Of a stretch of 64,000 nucleotides of DNA, positions 12,101 through 24,599 are shown one piece after another; the stretch's first letter is position 1; each line of letters opens with the position of its first letter. The translations under genes were made by a program, and so were the position numbers. The DNA is from Nymphaea colorata (Eukaryota > Streptophyta > Magnoliopsida > Nymphaeales > Nymphaeaceae). The notes under the pieces were generated by a model. It was not told the DNA's origin and searched no databases. It saw nothing but the letters and a program-made list of their open reading frames with translations. The stretch covers positions 22,895,703 through 22,959,702 of the forward strand of contig NC_045146.1 in assembly GCF_008831285.2 (NCBI RefSeq), in the 5' to 3' direction.

Positions 12101-15100
12101 ACCTAAAGAACAAACTACTGAGTTATGCTTCAATGTATAGACTGAATTTAAACATGATAAGGAAAATGAAAAGACTGCAATTTCTAGCTCACAAAACCTA
12201 CATAAAAAATCAAGAAGACATGATCTAAAAATTGATATTTTTGGTCTCTATAGCATAACGATAGTTTCATAACGAAAATGCATAATGCTAGTTTCATAAC
12301 CACATGAATGGGCATACACGTGCTCCCACATGAATTCCCTCCGCCAAAAAAAAAAAAAAAAGGCAGCAAAACAATCTAATTTGTGAGTAGTGCAAGGCCA
12401 ATATGCACACCATGACCTGACAAAACAAAAAATTGTTATATTTTTGTAGAGATGGTTGGTTAAGTACCTCTATCCTCACGATTATCCACATCTTGCTTAC
12501 TTTCTGTCAATGAAGAATCCACTATCGATGCATTTTCTCTTAGGTTATCAGGAGAACCTTTTTTGTCTGCCTAAAAAAAGATCCAATAAAACTATTAATT
12601 AAATTAATGCACAATAGCTATAACCTAAAACATGAAAAATACTTTCAATAGGCTAGTAGCATCTGTTTCAGTTGAAATAACACTCTTACTTTCACTGACC
12701 TACACAACTGCTAGATTAGATTGCTCGAATATGTTTCATATGATTTATTTAATGTTAGTAGGCTAACCATCCTAAAGACATCATACAAATGTAACCTACC
12801 CTCGCTCCCATTCACAATTCATCTGCTCCGTTGCCTGATCCAACCACTCATTCATGCACGTGTTGTGCAGCAACACAAGCATTTAAGTGTGCTTCATCTC
12901 TCATTTACTACATCAACCTAGCCACTTTGTTGTGTGATCCTACAACTCATTCATGTGTTGGTTCTGCACCTAAAAAAGCATCTCAGTGGACACAGAAAAT
13001 TGCTAAAAACACACAAAAAATGTAAGGTACAAGTTTAATCATACCATTAGATACACAGGTGGAATTTCTTTAACAAACTAAAACTTTTAAACATTATAAG
13101 GTAAAAAATTATTCTGAAATATGCATTTGACAGTGTTGCTGCAAATATTATAGTTATTAAACAACTACTACAAAGCATAAGAAGAAGATATGGTTATACA
13201 CATTAAAACCACCAATGTTGGTCTACTTCCTTACATATGTAAGTTAATTGTATTCATTACAATTGATTTAAAAGTTAAAAGTGGTTTGCTAGAATAGCTA
13301 TTTATAAATAAAGAAAACCCATATGGTTAATGCAAATGAAAACTCAGTTCTCTAGTACTCAGTGCTAGTGGCGGAATAGAACCTAGCTTGTGCTTTTCAA
13401 GAAATATGAGACTAGTTAAAAAAGGACACAGATATTATTCTTTGAGGAGATTCTACTAAAGCCCATAAGGATTGTGATGACAGTTTGAGAAGTATTTCTA
13501 AAATTCTTTGACTAGTTTCAAAGCCATCCAAAAGATTTCAAGAAGCACAAACTTCCAAATTCTCTAAGCTGCAAGCATGGTCATTGAGATATGGGATAGG
13601 ATCATAGGACCTAAAGAAGCAAAAGATACACCAAGTACATTGTTTGATTCTAAAATTAACAGAAATAAAAACCATTTTCTTGATTAAAAGTTTGAAAGAG
13701 AAAATTGAAACAAATTTCTAAGAAACAGCAAGTTAGCTAGTTGAATACACACAGAAGGAAAACAGAACCAGCAATATTTTGCTAACAAACAAGGTCAGAA
13801 CATTATGCATTATATCCAAGAGAAAATTCATGCCAAAAAGTCCCAAGAAACAATCAACTAATGGTTAAGGCTTAGCATGTCAAGTTCTTCAAAGATATTC
13901 CCTGAAGTTTAAAAAAGTATTCTCACCTCAGAACCTGTCCTCCCCAGTACTTTGCCCTCCACAATGACATTATCGGCTGAAAAGCTGATAAAATAGAGTA
14001 TATTTAAAATATCAGATGTGTTGATACATGAATATAAATATCTCAAGCCCATTTCAAAAGAAACAGAAAACACAAGATCCCAATAACTCAATTCAATACC
14101 ATATCATAACAAATGATATTCGCCCGTTTCAGAATAAAACTTAAGTTTAACAATAAAATAATGGCTGATAAAAGCATGCTGTCAATATAAAAAAAAGTGA
14201 AAAATCTACAAAAAGCAAACTCAACTAATTGCCATATAACGAAACACTTAAGTATCCAAAATTTGCATTTGACTGCCCGAGGTTTAAACTTTAAAGCCAT
14301 TACAAAAGCTCTCCTAGGTTCACATCCATCAGAAAGGCTGTCATTTACCTAAGGTTAGTGAAAGAATCAAAGAGAAAAGAACAAGGCATCCCTGTTAGCA
14401 TTTAAACCTTCTCCTCTGAGTGCCTCTCTAACCCTATCATCATCACTATTCATTAGAAGAGTGAAGAGAAAAGAAAAAAGAACATAAATAGATGGACAGG
14501 CAGATTGTTTCATAAATTCAGGTCATCACCAATGAAGGGGAAGTCATTGTTGCCTTCTTATGAAGTTACTAATACTCACCTTCTGTCCAGGTGTGCCTGG
14601 GATATGATTCATGATCAACTTTGCTCTAGTCCCAAATTAACTCCAACAGAAAGGGCAATCGATTTTAATCATCTGACTAGATCAGGAACAAAAATTCTTT
14701 CTCCTATTGACAGTGGAAGGGAAAAGTAAACAGGCATTCCACTTCATAAGGGTAAATTTGTAATTACCATTTAAAACTTAACGTTCTCCATTCTTTAGTG
14801 TAAAGAAGCTGCCTTCTGTGAAATTTTTATCAGCATAAGCAGTTGTAAGCAAAAAGTCAATACTCAAAAGCGTGTCTTGTTAATCAGCCATTCCTTGGGC
14901 ATGCTTTTGTAATTTTTTCAAAAAGATTACATCAAAGCCCCTATTCACATGCTATGCACGTACTATTGCATTTTTGTGTTCTGATCCAACATACACATAT
15001 GATATCGCACATATTCATTTGATTCATTTGTTCAGTTCTCTTGGTCATTGTTGCTAGATTATGCTTAATGATAGTGTTCTAGCAAGCATCACAAGGCTTC

Positions 15101-15703
15101 AAGTATTTAGTAAGATTATCATACATTAACAGAATAATCAAACGATTGACTTGTTCTAGCAGTGCAACTTGAGACTCAGGAGACCAACATAGTTATATAT
15201 CAAGCAACAAGGAGGTTGGAAAGTACTAAATAGGGAAATTTCCACCATTTGGTTGTCTCAAACTGATATGTCCACTTCAATACAATGGGTCGTCATTACG
15301 AGGAAGGAATTATTTCTCTATGCACAAGATGCTTAAAGTGATTGAACATACTACGTATTCTTAGCCAGGAAAAGGAGATGATAAAAATTTCAAACTGCAG
15401 CTGGCAAAATAAATTAAGTAAAATAAAGATTTACCATTTTCTACATGTATCTTCCCATCTACCGGGCTCACCGTCGGAACCCGCACCAAGATCACCAAAG
15501 TCTTGGAAATCATCAGGGTCGCCCATTATGTCATCGAGTACACTCTTCTCCCCCTTATTGCACTTGGGAGGAGGAGCCGCCTCGACGGGCTTGCTTGTCG
15601 AAGCCGGAGATGGCAGAATCTCATTACCATTAGGGTCTGCATGGACGGGACGACCATCGTCAACGTTTACGGTGCTTCTCCGAAGAGCAATCTTCACGCC
15701 CAT
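9142..15703 (-). CDS. Nuclear (DC-type) YTH-domain N6-methyladenosine reader
   Basis: It is predicted to bind m6A in RNA. Ten exons: 15445-15703, 13927-13976, 12468-12570, 10768-11000, 10437-10688, 10275-10351, 9805-10195, 9431-9487, 9298-9356 and 9142-9220, giving 519 residues. Start MGVKIALRRS is followed by an acidic, disordered N-terminus. The YTH domain spans about residues 179-325: RYFIIKSLSHRNIEL, GIWATQVMNEPILEEAF, VILIFSVNMSGYFQGYAQMM, GRTFRVKWLRLHDLPF and NDYKPVKISRD. Aromatic-cage tryptophans are likely W200 (GIWAT) and W250 (DNVWSE). The layout is closer to animal YTHDC1 and the single plant DC-type gene (Arabidopsis At4g11970 type) than to the ECT/YTHDF proteins. A serine/proline/tyrosine-rich tail includes YEEYLQAHARNRVPF. 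Exon 1 has two possible donors 18 bp apart in the same phase (exon end 15445 or 15463). If the last intron is retained, the protein stops at 9294. Confidence 0.88.
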
Positions 15704-17957
15704 GGTTCCAAGTTACTCATTCCGCCATACAACACTAAGAATTCTCTCAGCTAAACTGTGAACACGATAAACAGAAGAAATCAAGCTCTTTACTTGCCAC
15801 TCCCCGTTCAATAAAAACACCAAAACAACAATAAAGATTCATTCTATTTCGTCAATCAATAAATCCATCTCATGAGTCAAATCACCCTCTAAATCTTTTC
15901 TGTCCCAAACGCAATAGAATCCGTAAAACCAGAGAGAAAAGGGAAAACGAGAAGGAATTGAGCGCGTTCACGAACTCCACGCCATTGGCAAAAGAAACCC
16001 CCAAGCAAAACACCACAACAAACAAGGCACCATAACCTCGATTCGGGCAAACCCCGACGAAATCAGAACCAAATAGAACCCAGAAACTAGCCCTAATCCT
16101 TGCTAACAAGAAACAAGAAAAAAACAAAAAAAGAAAGAAAGATGGGGAAGTAATAAAGCACACTTCATTACCCTAATCGAAGAAAACAAACCAGCAGGAT
16201 TTGAGTGGAAGAACCTGATTGAACGATTGATGGAAGTGACGCGAGCGACCCCGTCTCTGTCTCTCCCTGATCGTACCCAAATCTCCCCTTTTTCCCTCCC
16301 CACTTCATGATTTCCGAATTATCCATTTTACTGGGACCGGGGACCAGGATCCATATCCAACGCCTAAAGAAACTTTCGGAGAACCGGTTCGGTGTTTCAG
16401 ACCTTCGGACATCGAGAACACGTGAAAAATGGTGGGAGGATTTGCCGGCACCGGCCGGTGTCTGGATGTCCACTTTCTATTTTATTTTTCTGAAAAAAAA
16501 TGCCGAAAAAAAGTTCAGTCCTAATCTAATATTTCATTGGATGAAAGGCAATAAATAGTTTAACTTCAATAAAAATTTTAACAAATTATATTTCGATATT
16601 TGTTAAAATTTTAAACTATAATTAATCCCTACAACTAAAAGTGCTTAGCTCCAATCTTAAGACTAGCTACCAAACACTAACCCTAACCAGGTGTACCATA
16701 TTTTCTAACTTTTGCATTTCCATCCCTACAGGAGCAAGTGGAAATCACAAATTGATGAGAACAAATTTTTTTTATTGCTTGTCTATCAATCATGGCAGGC
16801 CTCATTACTCAACTTTTTAGACTTTAAAAAGTTGATTATTCTCACCAATGTATCAACTATATGAAAGCGAAGTGACTTTTTAAAAAATTAAACAATATCA
16901 AATTGTAAAAATACTCACCAAGTGTTTGGATGGCAATTTAAAATCGGATTTTGCTCCAAAACATGATTTCAAGAGTGTTTGGATGACATTAAATTGGGCT
17001 TTATTAAAACCTAGTTTTCATGAGGGAACAGAAAAAACCCAGGTTAAGACTAATTTTTGCCTTTTAAACTAAGTTTTTCACTTGTCATCTAAACATTAGA
17101 ACCAAGTTTACAAAACGCGACTTGTGCATGATTTCGAACAGTGGCTGCTCATGACACAATAAAAAAATACACCCAAGATTTGATCATTCGATTAGTCACC
17201 TCTTGAAAGTGATCTTATGTCCTTAATCGATTATCGAATGTACGCTTGAGATTCATAAACAAAGAAGAAATAAGAATCTGAGAAGGTTTAAGTAAATGAT
17301 TGGGGTCTTTCACCCGTCACACATTGTCTCAAACCATTAATTTAAAAGTTAAAAGATGTTCATGTGTAAAGTGGGTATCGACAAAATAAGTCACCGTCAA
17401 TAACTCCTTTTCAGAAAATGTCAATCACAAACAGCAGGCTCTAGTGGTCTGGGTCTTGAATTGTTCCCCCTTATTAGAAAAGCTTCAAGTCATGCTAATG
17501 GTGATTATGAGTTCCCGCAGAAAAAGCCATGTTCTGACTGCTCATGAATTTGAAATTATACTTTTCTATTCATAAAGGAGGTTGAATGAAGTACGGGTGG
17601 TTGCCCCGAACAGCAAGTACCAAAATCGGCATTCGTCATCAGATACATAGTCCCCTAAGTTTTAATAAAAAAATAAATTTTCAAATGACCCATTCAATAT
17701 AGTGTATCCGACCAAATACGGATGAAGCAAATGTATACGAAGGATCTCTTCATAGCATCTAGCTAGCTATGAAGTTTCTGGCTTGGATTCCAGTTAGGAA
17801 TATGAAAGATGATCAAAACAGCTTATACTATTTTTGAAAATATACTTAACAAGACCAAAACAGAAGGCTATTTGAAGCTGCCGTCCAGAATCAATGTAAT
17901 CACCTCGGGTCTTCTCTCTCATCAGTGGTGAAATTGCTGTGGGTCCTCTCTCGTCAC

Positions 17958-18153
17958 CAGGGGCGGCGCGAGGATTTTTTTTAGGAATGGGCCAAACGGT
18001 ACAATGAACTTATCAGAGTATGGCCAAACTTAATCCGAATATAAAAAATACATTACACAACTAAAAATTTTTAGTTTTTGTAATGTTTTTTTTGTCTCCA
18101 ATTAGTTGGGATGGGGCTACTGCCTAGGCAGGCCTCCCCTCCCTCCGTCCCTG
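17958..18153. mobile_element. hAT-like MITE with perfect 8-bp target duplication
   Basis: This 196-bp element starts CAGGGGCGGCGCGAGG and ends CTCCCTCCGTCCCTG, whose complement is CAGGGACGGAGGGAG. The octamer CTCGTCAC lies directly on both sides (17950-17957 and 18154-18161). An 8-bp duplication with CA...TG ends is the signature of hAT-superfamily insertion. The interior has no coding potential, so it would have been moved by a transposase supplied in trans. It belongs with the copies at 6882, 43362 and 55011 by its ends, although its interior is different. Confidence 0.85.
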
Positions 18154-18282
18154 CTCGTCACCGCTCCCGGCGCCGGAGGTTCCCCGCCCCACAGATTCTT
18201 CTTCTTATATGTTTTGATATTAGCATAAAAATTGAATTTACTTGCTCAGTGAATGACTTTTTCTCCCTTTTCTGATTTTACC

Positions 18283-18862
18283 GACAAAGATATGTGCAAA
18301 GCAAGCCCAAAAAGAAAAACTTGAGTAGAAACCTTAAGATTTTGAGATTTTGTGCAGACATGTTTTGCAAAGTGCTGGTAATGTGGTAAATGCCACATTA
18401 CGAAGTATGAACTACACACAAACAAAAGGAAAATAAAGCAACTAGTGAATGCTTGCGGGGGTTTAGCAGTTTCTACTTTCCACTAGTCTTACTTTATTGT
18501 TGTCAACCAACTCCTACATAGTTGCATTTCATTAATTTGTTAAAATTGCATGAGTAAGGCACCATGTACAAGTAATCCTTTCAAGCTTAGTAGATATCTC
18601 TTGATTATTTGTCTACATAAAATTTGTCAAAGAGATCTGAATTTGAAGCGTTCTATATGCAGCCATTACCATTGATCTAATAAGCATCTTCATGGTTTGT
18701 GCAACTCCTTCGATAAACATGTTGCCTTGCCACATAACACCTATCAAAACCCCAGTTAGTTAGGGTTTCTACTCAAGTTTTTTTTTTTTTTTGCATGCTT
18801 TGCGGATATCTTTCCACATATCATGAACAAGTCTGCACAGAAGCTCAAAATCTTAGGGTTTC
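18283..18862. repeat. Inverted pair of a satellite-like unit (about 100 bp)
   Basis: The arm at 18283-18362 reads GACAAAGATATGTGCAAAGC, later AACTTGAGTAGAAACC, TTAAGATTTTGAG and TGTGCAGAC. The arm at 18760-18862, read on the minus strand, contains the same words in rotated order: CTAAGATTTTGAG and TGTGCAGAC come first, then AAAGATAT, GCAAAGCATGC and AACTTGAGTAGAAACCCTAA. A rotated order in an inverted copy suggests that both came from a head-to-tail array of one unit. The 400 bp between the arms show no features. Confidence 0.55.
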
Positions 18863-19329
18863 GCTTCATGCATTTATAATGGCCCTGTTGGCCCTTGTAT
18901 TAATCACCTTTTAATTGGTTCAACATCGGTAGTATCTTAACTTTGAAGGCAGCTAATTTTGCTGCTTAAAGCCCTTAGTTAACATATTTTTCTTTTAAAA
19001 TTAGTTTGTTGCTTTCTAGTTTGCAGTTATTAATTATTCTTCTTCTAAAAAAGGATACTTACAAATGCAAAAAATTACCAATGAAAACATCCAATAAGGT
19101 ATAACAATATTGTTATGAGATGACCTATTGTCTTCTTTCATAATTTTAATGATTTTTTTTCTTAATTCATTCCAAGAACTTGTTCATTTGTTTGAACATT
19201 TTCTATCTTACTGCAACAATATTGTCTCTCTTCTATCTTAATTTTATTTATGGTGCATCTTATTATTCTTTTTTATTGTCTTGGTTATTTACATGGGTCA
19301 TCTCAACTTTTGGAATTTAGGTTGTTCTT

Positions 19330-21263
19330 TATTGTATTGGTTGCATAGTCAATTATTTCTTTTAGTTCTTTTTATAAAGAATATTGTCCAACTAGAGAAG
19401 CTGTCTCCAAGAAAAAAGAAACAACTTCAAAACTATGAATTAAGTATAAGGGAAAAGAGTTTGCCAAATGCAAACATTGTGGATAACGACTGAAAGGATG
19501 AAGTGCTAATGAGACTAGTCATTTAAATCGACATTTAAAATCATGATTAAATAGACAAATCAGTGAAGAAAAAACAAAAACTTTTATCACTTATAGTTAG
19601 TGACTCTGATACAACTTCTTTATGTATACAAAAATTTGCATACACATTGTGTGACAAACAATGATTATATGAGGTCGTTAGCATACATACAAAATGCAAG
19701 AAAAATTTGATAAATATTGAAAAAACAACCACAATCCTCTTTGCAATTGCATTTATTTTAGATCTTAAGTCCAAATTGAGGTATTTGAAGTATGTGCTTT
19801 GGAGTTTGAATGAAATTAATGTAATGATACAATATGAGAAAATATAGAGTAGTCTTCATGAATTGTATGTTGAACACAAAAATGTGTATGGTACAAACGA
19901 TTAAGAAAATGAAAATGCAGACAACGCCATAGTGGAAATTGAAGAAGATATAAATTTTTTTGAGAGATGTTTTCTTCACATATTACATGAATTCTGTATC
20001 TTCTCAAGTACCTCTCACAAATTTGAAAGCATATTTAACTGGACCAATAAAATGACATCGACCTAATGAAGACTTCAATATATTATCTTGGTGGAAGACA
20101 AATGAAAGTAAATATAGAGTTTTATCCAAAATGACTCAAGATATATTGGCAATTCTTATATCCACATTTGCATATGAGTCTGTAATCAATACAATTGAAA
20201 GAATCGTTAATGATTATCGATATTCAACCACTCTTGAAATTGTTAAAGCACTAGTTTGCATATAGAGTTAGATACCTGATAAAGACAATTCATGCGAAAC
20301 GTAAGATGTTCGTTATTTAATGCTAGATTTTAATTATTCATTTTGTTTTTCATGATATACTAACATTGTACGTGTTTTTTTGTAGTTTTGAAGATATGGA
20401 GGAATCTTCTAGCAACGAATGGTAGTTCAATGCATGATTCATATTTCATTGTGGTAAACATTTTGCATTTTGTGTGTTTCAATTTACTATTTAATATTTG
20501 TTATATGTTACTTTTATGTACTTTGCAGATGAACCATTGAAAGTGTTTTGCAATATAAATGAAGAAATGAAGTCATATAATAGAAGTTTTGGTACAAGTA
20601 AAAGTTCAAAAGTGTTTTGTTAAACTATAATGTAATTATGTTGATGGTTGAGGAACAAAAGTTTCTTAATATGTCATTATTATTGTTCATCTTAAAACCA
20701 TTTGTGGGTCGCAGTTTGTCTGATATTTATACGTTGGATATGTTGATTAAACATTTGTATGTTTGTTTTTTTGTGTCAATAGTGTATCAGTGAGCATCAT
20801 ATCACTCAAAATGCATATTTAGACAATATGTGTAATTGGGAGCCCTGTATTGGCCCGTGTTTTAGATGGGGCATGTTGGCGCCCCATATCTTTTTGCTCA
20901 TTGCATAACCTTGTGCTTGATGGTACACTTAAATTCAAAGCGGTGAGATTATTATATTCTAATAACTGTGTAACTTTGTTTTTTTTTTTTCAACTTAATG
21001 TTGGCCCCTCATATCATTTCATTTTCTTTGTGTTTTTGGGGATTGTGTGTCTCTTAACCAATTTATTTGGTGTACTTTGTAATGTATTGATTTTGATTCG
21101 TTATAAGCTTAGATTTGGATGGCCTGGCCAGGAGCCTCAAGCCTAAACTCCGGCCCGAGGCCCTGATATTTCATCGGCCCGACAGGCCGGCCTGATAATG
21201 TTGATGGGTTAGGATTTAGACATTTTTATTAGGCCAGGCTAGCCGGGCCCGATGCCCAGCCCT
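19330..21263 (+). mobile_element. Decayed hAT transposon (BED finger and dimerisation domain remnants)
   Basis: At 19445-19550 a frame with internal stops reads KGKEFAKCKHCG and, after one stop, SHLNRHLKS, a BED-type zinc finger of hAT transposases. At 20033-20266 another reads DFNILSWWKTNESKYRVLSK, then ILAILISTFAYES and YSTTLEIVKALVC; this is the hAT C-terminal dimerisation domain (family consensus: FDILAWWK, LAIPVSTVASES, L.P.TVEALIC). The catalytic middle is missing or unrecognisable, and stops and frameshifts break all frames. GC-rich sequence at 21119-21263 ending GGGCCCGATGCCCAGCCCTA resembles the 3' terminus of TAGGGCTGGGC-type hAT elements. I could not find the matching left end, so the left border is only where coding similarity begins. 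Confidence 0.7.
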
Positions 21264-23189
21264 AGCTTTCATGATTTCATCAGCCACCATGAGAATGCCG
21301 ACGAACCTAGTTATATGCACATACCTGTGCATGCTAAGCACCCTAAAAAAAGGGCCAGGGAGCCAATACAAATCTAGTGTTCAGTGTCCACTTGATTTTG
21401 CTTGAAAATATTGTCACAAAGTGGGTTGTCATAAAGAAGGCATCATCCGCTTTTCCCTAAGTAGAAAAATTTGTCCTAGGTAATTAAGCTGGGTTAGGGC
21501 CGGCCGTATATGCCAAATGTGACACACCTCCCCTATTGAACTCTTGACCTTCCAACTTAAACGTCTTTTTAAATTCCAACTTTGGGAATTTTTGGTAGGC
21601 AATTACAATGTTTAGAGGGCATGGAGTTTGATAAGGGAGCTCAATAAAAGCAAGGGCAGGCTAGTTTTGGGCTCATCGTCCGTGAGCCTTTTACTGTCCA
21701 AGTGTTAATAGGAAAAAAAAAATAATAACAAGGAAAGAGTTCAAGAAATATAAAGAAAAAAAAAAGTGAAACTAAAATGCTTGAATTGGAAGAGATATCC
21801 TAAAGAGGCCGAACATCAACTTAGGTAGAGGGTGATACACTTATCAAATAAAATATGTGTAGCCCAAAAGAGTTACCACTTATTAATGGAATCAAACTTA
21901 TCGGTTGGTAGAACGTCTTTCCTCTATTTATGGTATTTTTGCCTAGTTGTATAGTTGGCCAACTCTTCCATTTGTGAGATATAAGAATTGGCTAGGATCA
22001 TCTATCTACTGGGTTATGAATTAGAGATTATCAAGTCAACGAGGATCGTCGACTAATTGCTTTCTTTTTTGTTGTGTGTTGCCGAAAACTAAAGTTCATT
22101 GTTTTCTGAATTATGAAGTGCAAAAAACTTTATTAAAAGTACTCATATTACATGTCATTCAGTTTTAATCGATCAAAAATCAAACACAAAATTTCGACAG
22201 ATTTATCTTATTCAATCTATTTATAAAAAAAACATGATAAAAATTATAATGTAACCTCTTTAACTTTTGACATGATAACTTAACTTTCAATCTATCCAAG
22301 TCAGTCTGAGTCACGAATTTACCAACTATAGTTAGCCGATCCACGCTGATCCATTCATTCAGTTTGCAATCTCTATCAGCATGTTACTGAACTCGTAACT
22401 CATATAGCAATTTAAAAACATGTGGTTGAGTTTATAAAAGGATAGCGCAATGAATGCATTTCAAGTGAAGATTCCGAGACTCGGAACGGCAGCATGTGAT
22501 GCTGACTGCAGTCCGCTCTTCTAGATGGAAGATCTACCGAAACTACATGAAGTGCAAAGTCAGGATGCTGCTGAAACCAGACCGGTCGCTAAAACGTGCT
22601 TCCCCGTGGTAGCTAAATCACGTTGCCCAACAAACGGTAAACTGTTGACGAAGATAGATAAGCGATCAACGCGTCGATCGCCAAACTTCATATGAGATGT
22701 TCTTCGGTATTTCTGTTTTTAATTAGATATGAAAAAACTTCAACATCTCATTAAAAATTAATTTCATCCGATTGAATTTATTGTTTAAATAAATATTTTA
22801 CATCGAATGCTTTTACAATTTGAATTTGGTTCAAAACTCAGATTAAAATACAACTTTTTTTCATTGAAATTTAAATCTGAAAACAAGTCTAAATATATAG
22901 ATATCTAAATCGGAATGTTGAAGTATCTAAAGACAATTTTATATTGTAGCCCATAGGATTGAGATGAACCCGCGGCAGATTGCGTAAAAGAAGAGGGCAC
23001 TTGATCTTCGGGGCGGATGGCCCAAATCATGCATCCTAGATTTGCGTGCAGCCAATGAGAAGCTGCATAGAACATGAGCTGGTTCGCTTTCAGATGGATA
23101 TTTAGGGAAGAAAGAGGGTAGCTGCAGCGTGAAAGGTTTGTTGTGAAGCGCTTTCTCACTTACCTCACAGACGGCCGTGTCGACGTATG

Positions 23190-23201
23190 AATATATATAT
23201 A
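23190..23201 (+). promoter_or_regulatory. TATA box of the ANS gene
   Basis: An uninterrupted TATATATATATA lies about 120 bp upstream of the ANS start codon, following GC-richer sequence. This spacing suits a leader of roughly 90-100 bases. Anthocyanin genes usually need MYB/bHLH sites further upstream; I could not assign one with confidence. Confidence 0.6.
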
Positions 23202-23313
23202 TAGATGCGGTCCATCATGGGCTACAGCATCGAAGCCTGTCAAGTTGTCTTTCGAGCAATTGAGTTGAGCAGCTCAGTGATAGCTTGGTCTGTGGCTGTG
23301 ATTCTTGCGATAG

Positions 23314-24599
<1,286 letters not shown>

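Larger units (their letters stand above)
15704..23189. other. Transposon-rich intergenic spacer between the YTH gene and ANS
   Basis: The first 600 bp should hold the leader and promoter of the minus-strand YTH gene; frames there are low-complexity. From 16.5 kb on it is AT-rich with MITE-like fragments beginning GTGTTTGGATG (16922 and 16975), a clean MITE at 17958, an inverted satellite-like repeat at 18283-18862 and a hAT relic at 19330-21263. Bases 21.3-22.9 kb hold nothing I can name. The last 250 bp before 23190 are the likely ANS promoter. Confidence 0.5.
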
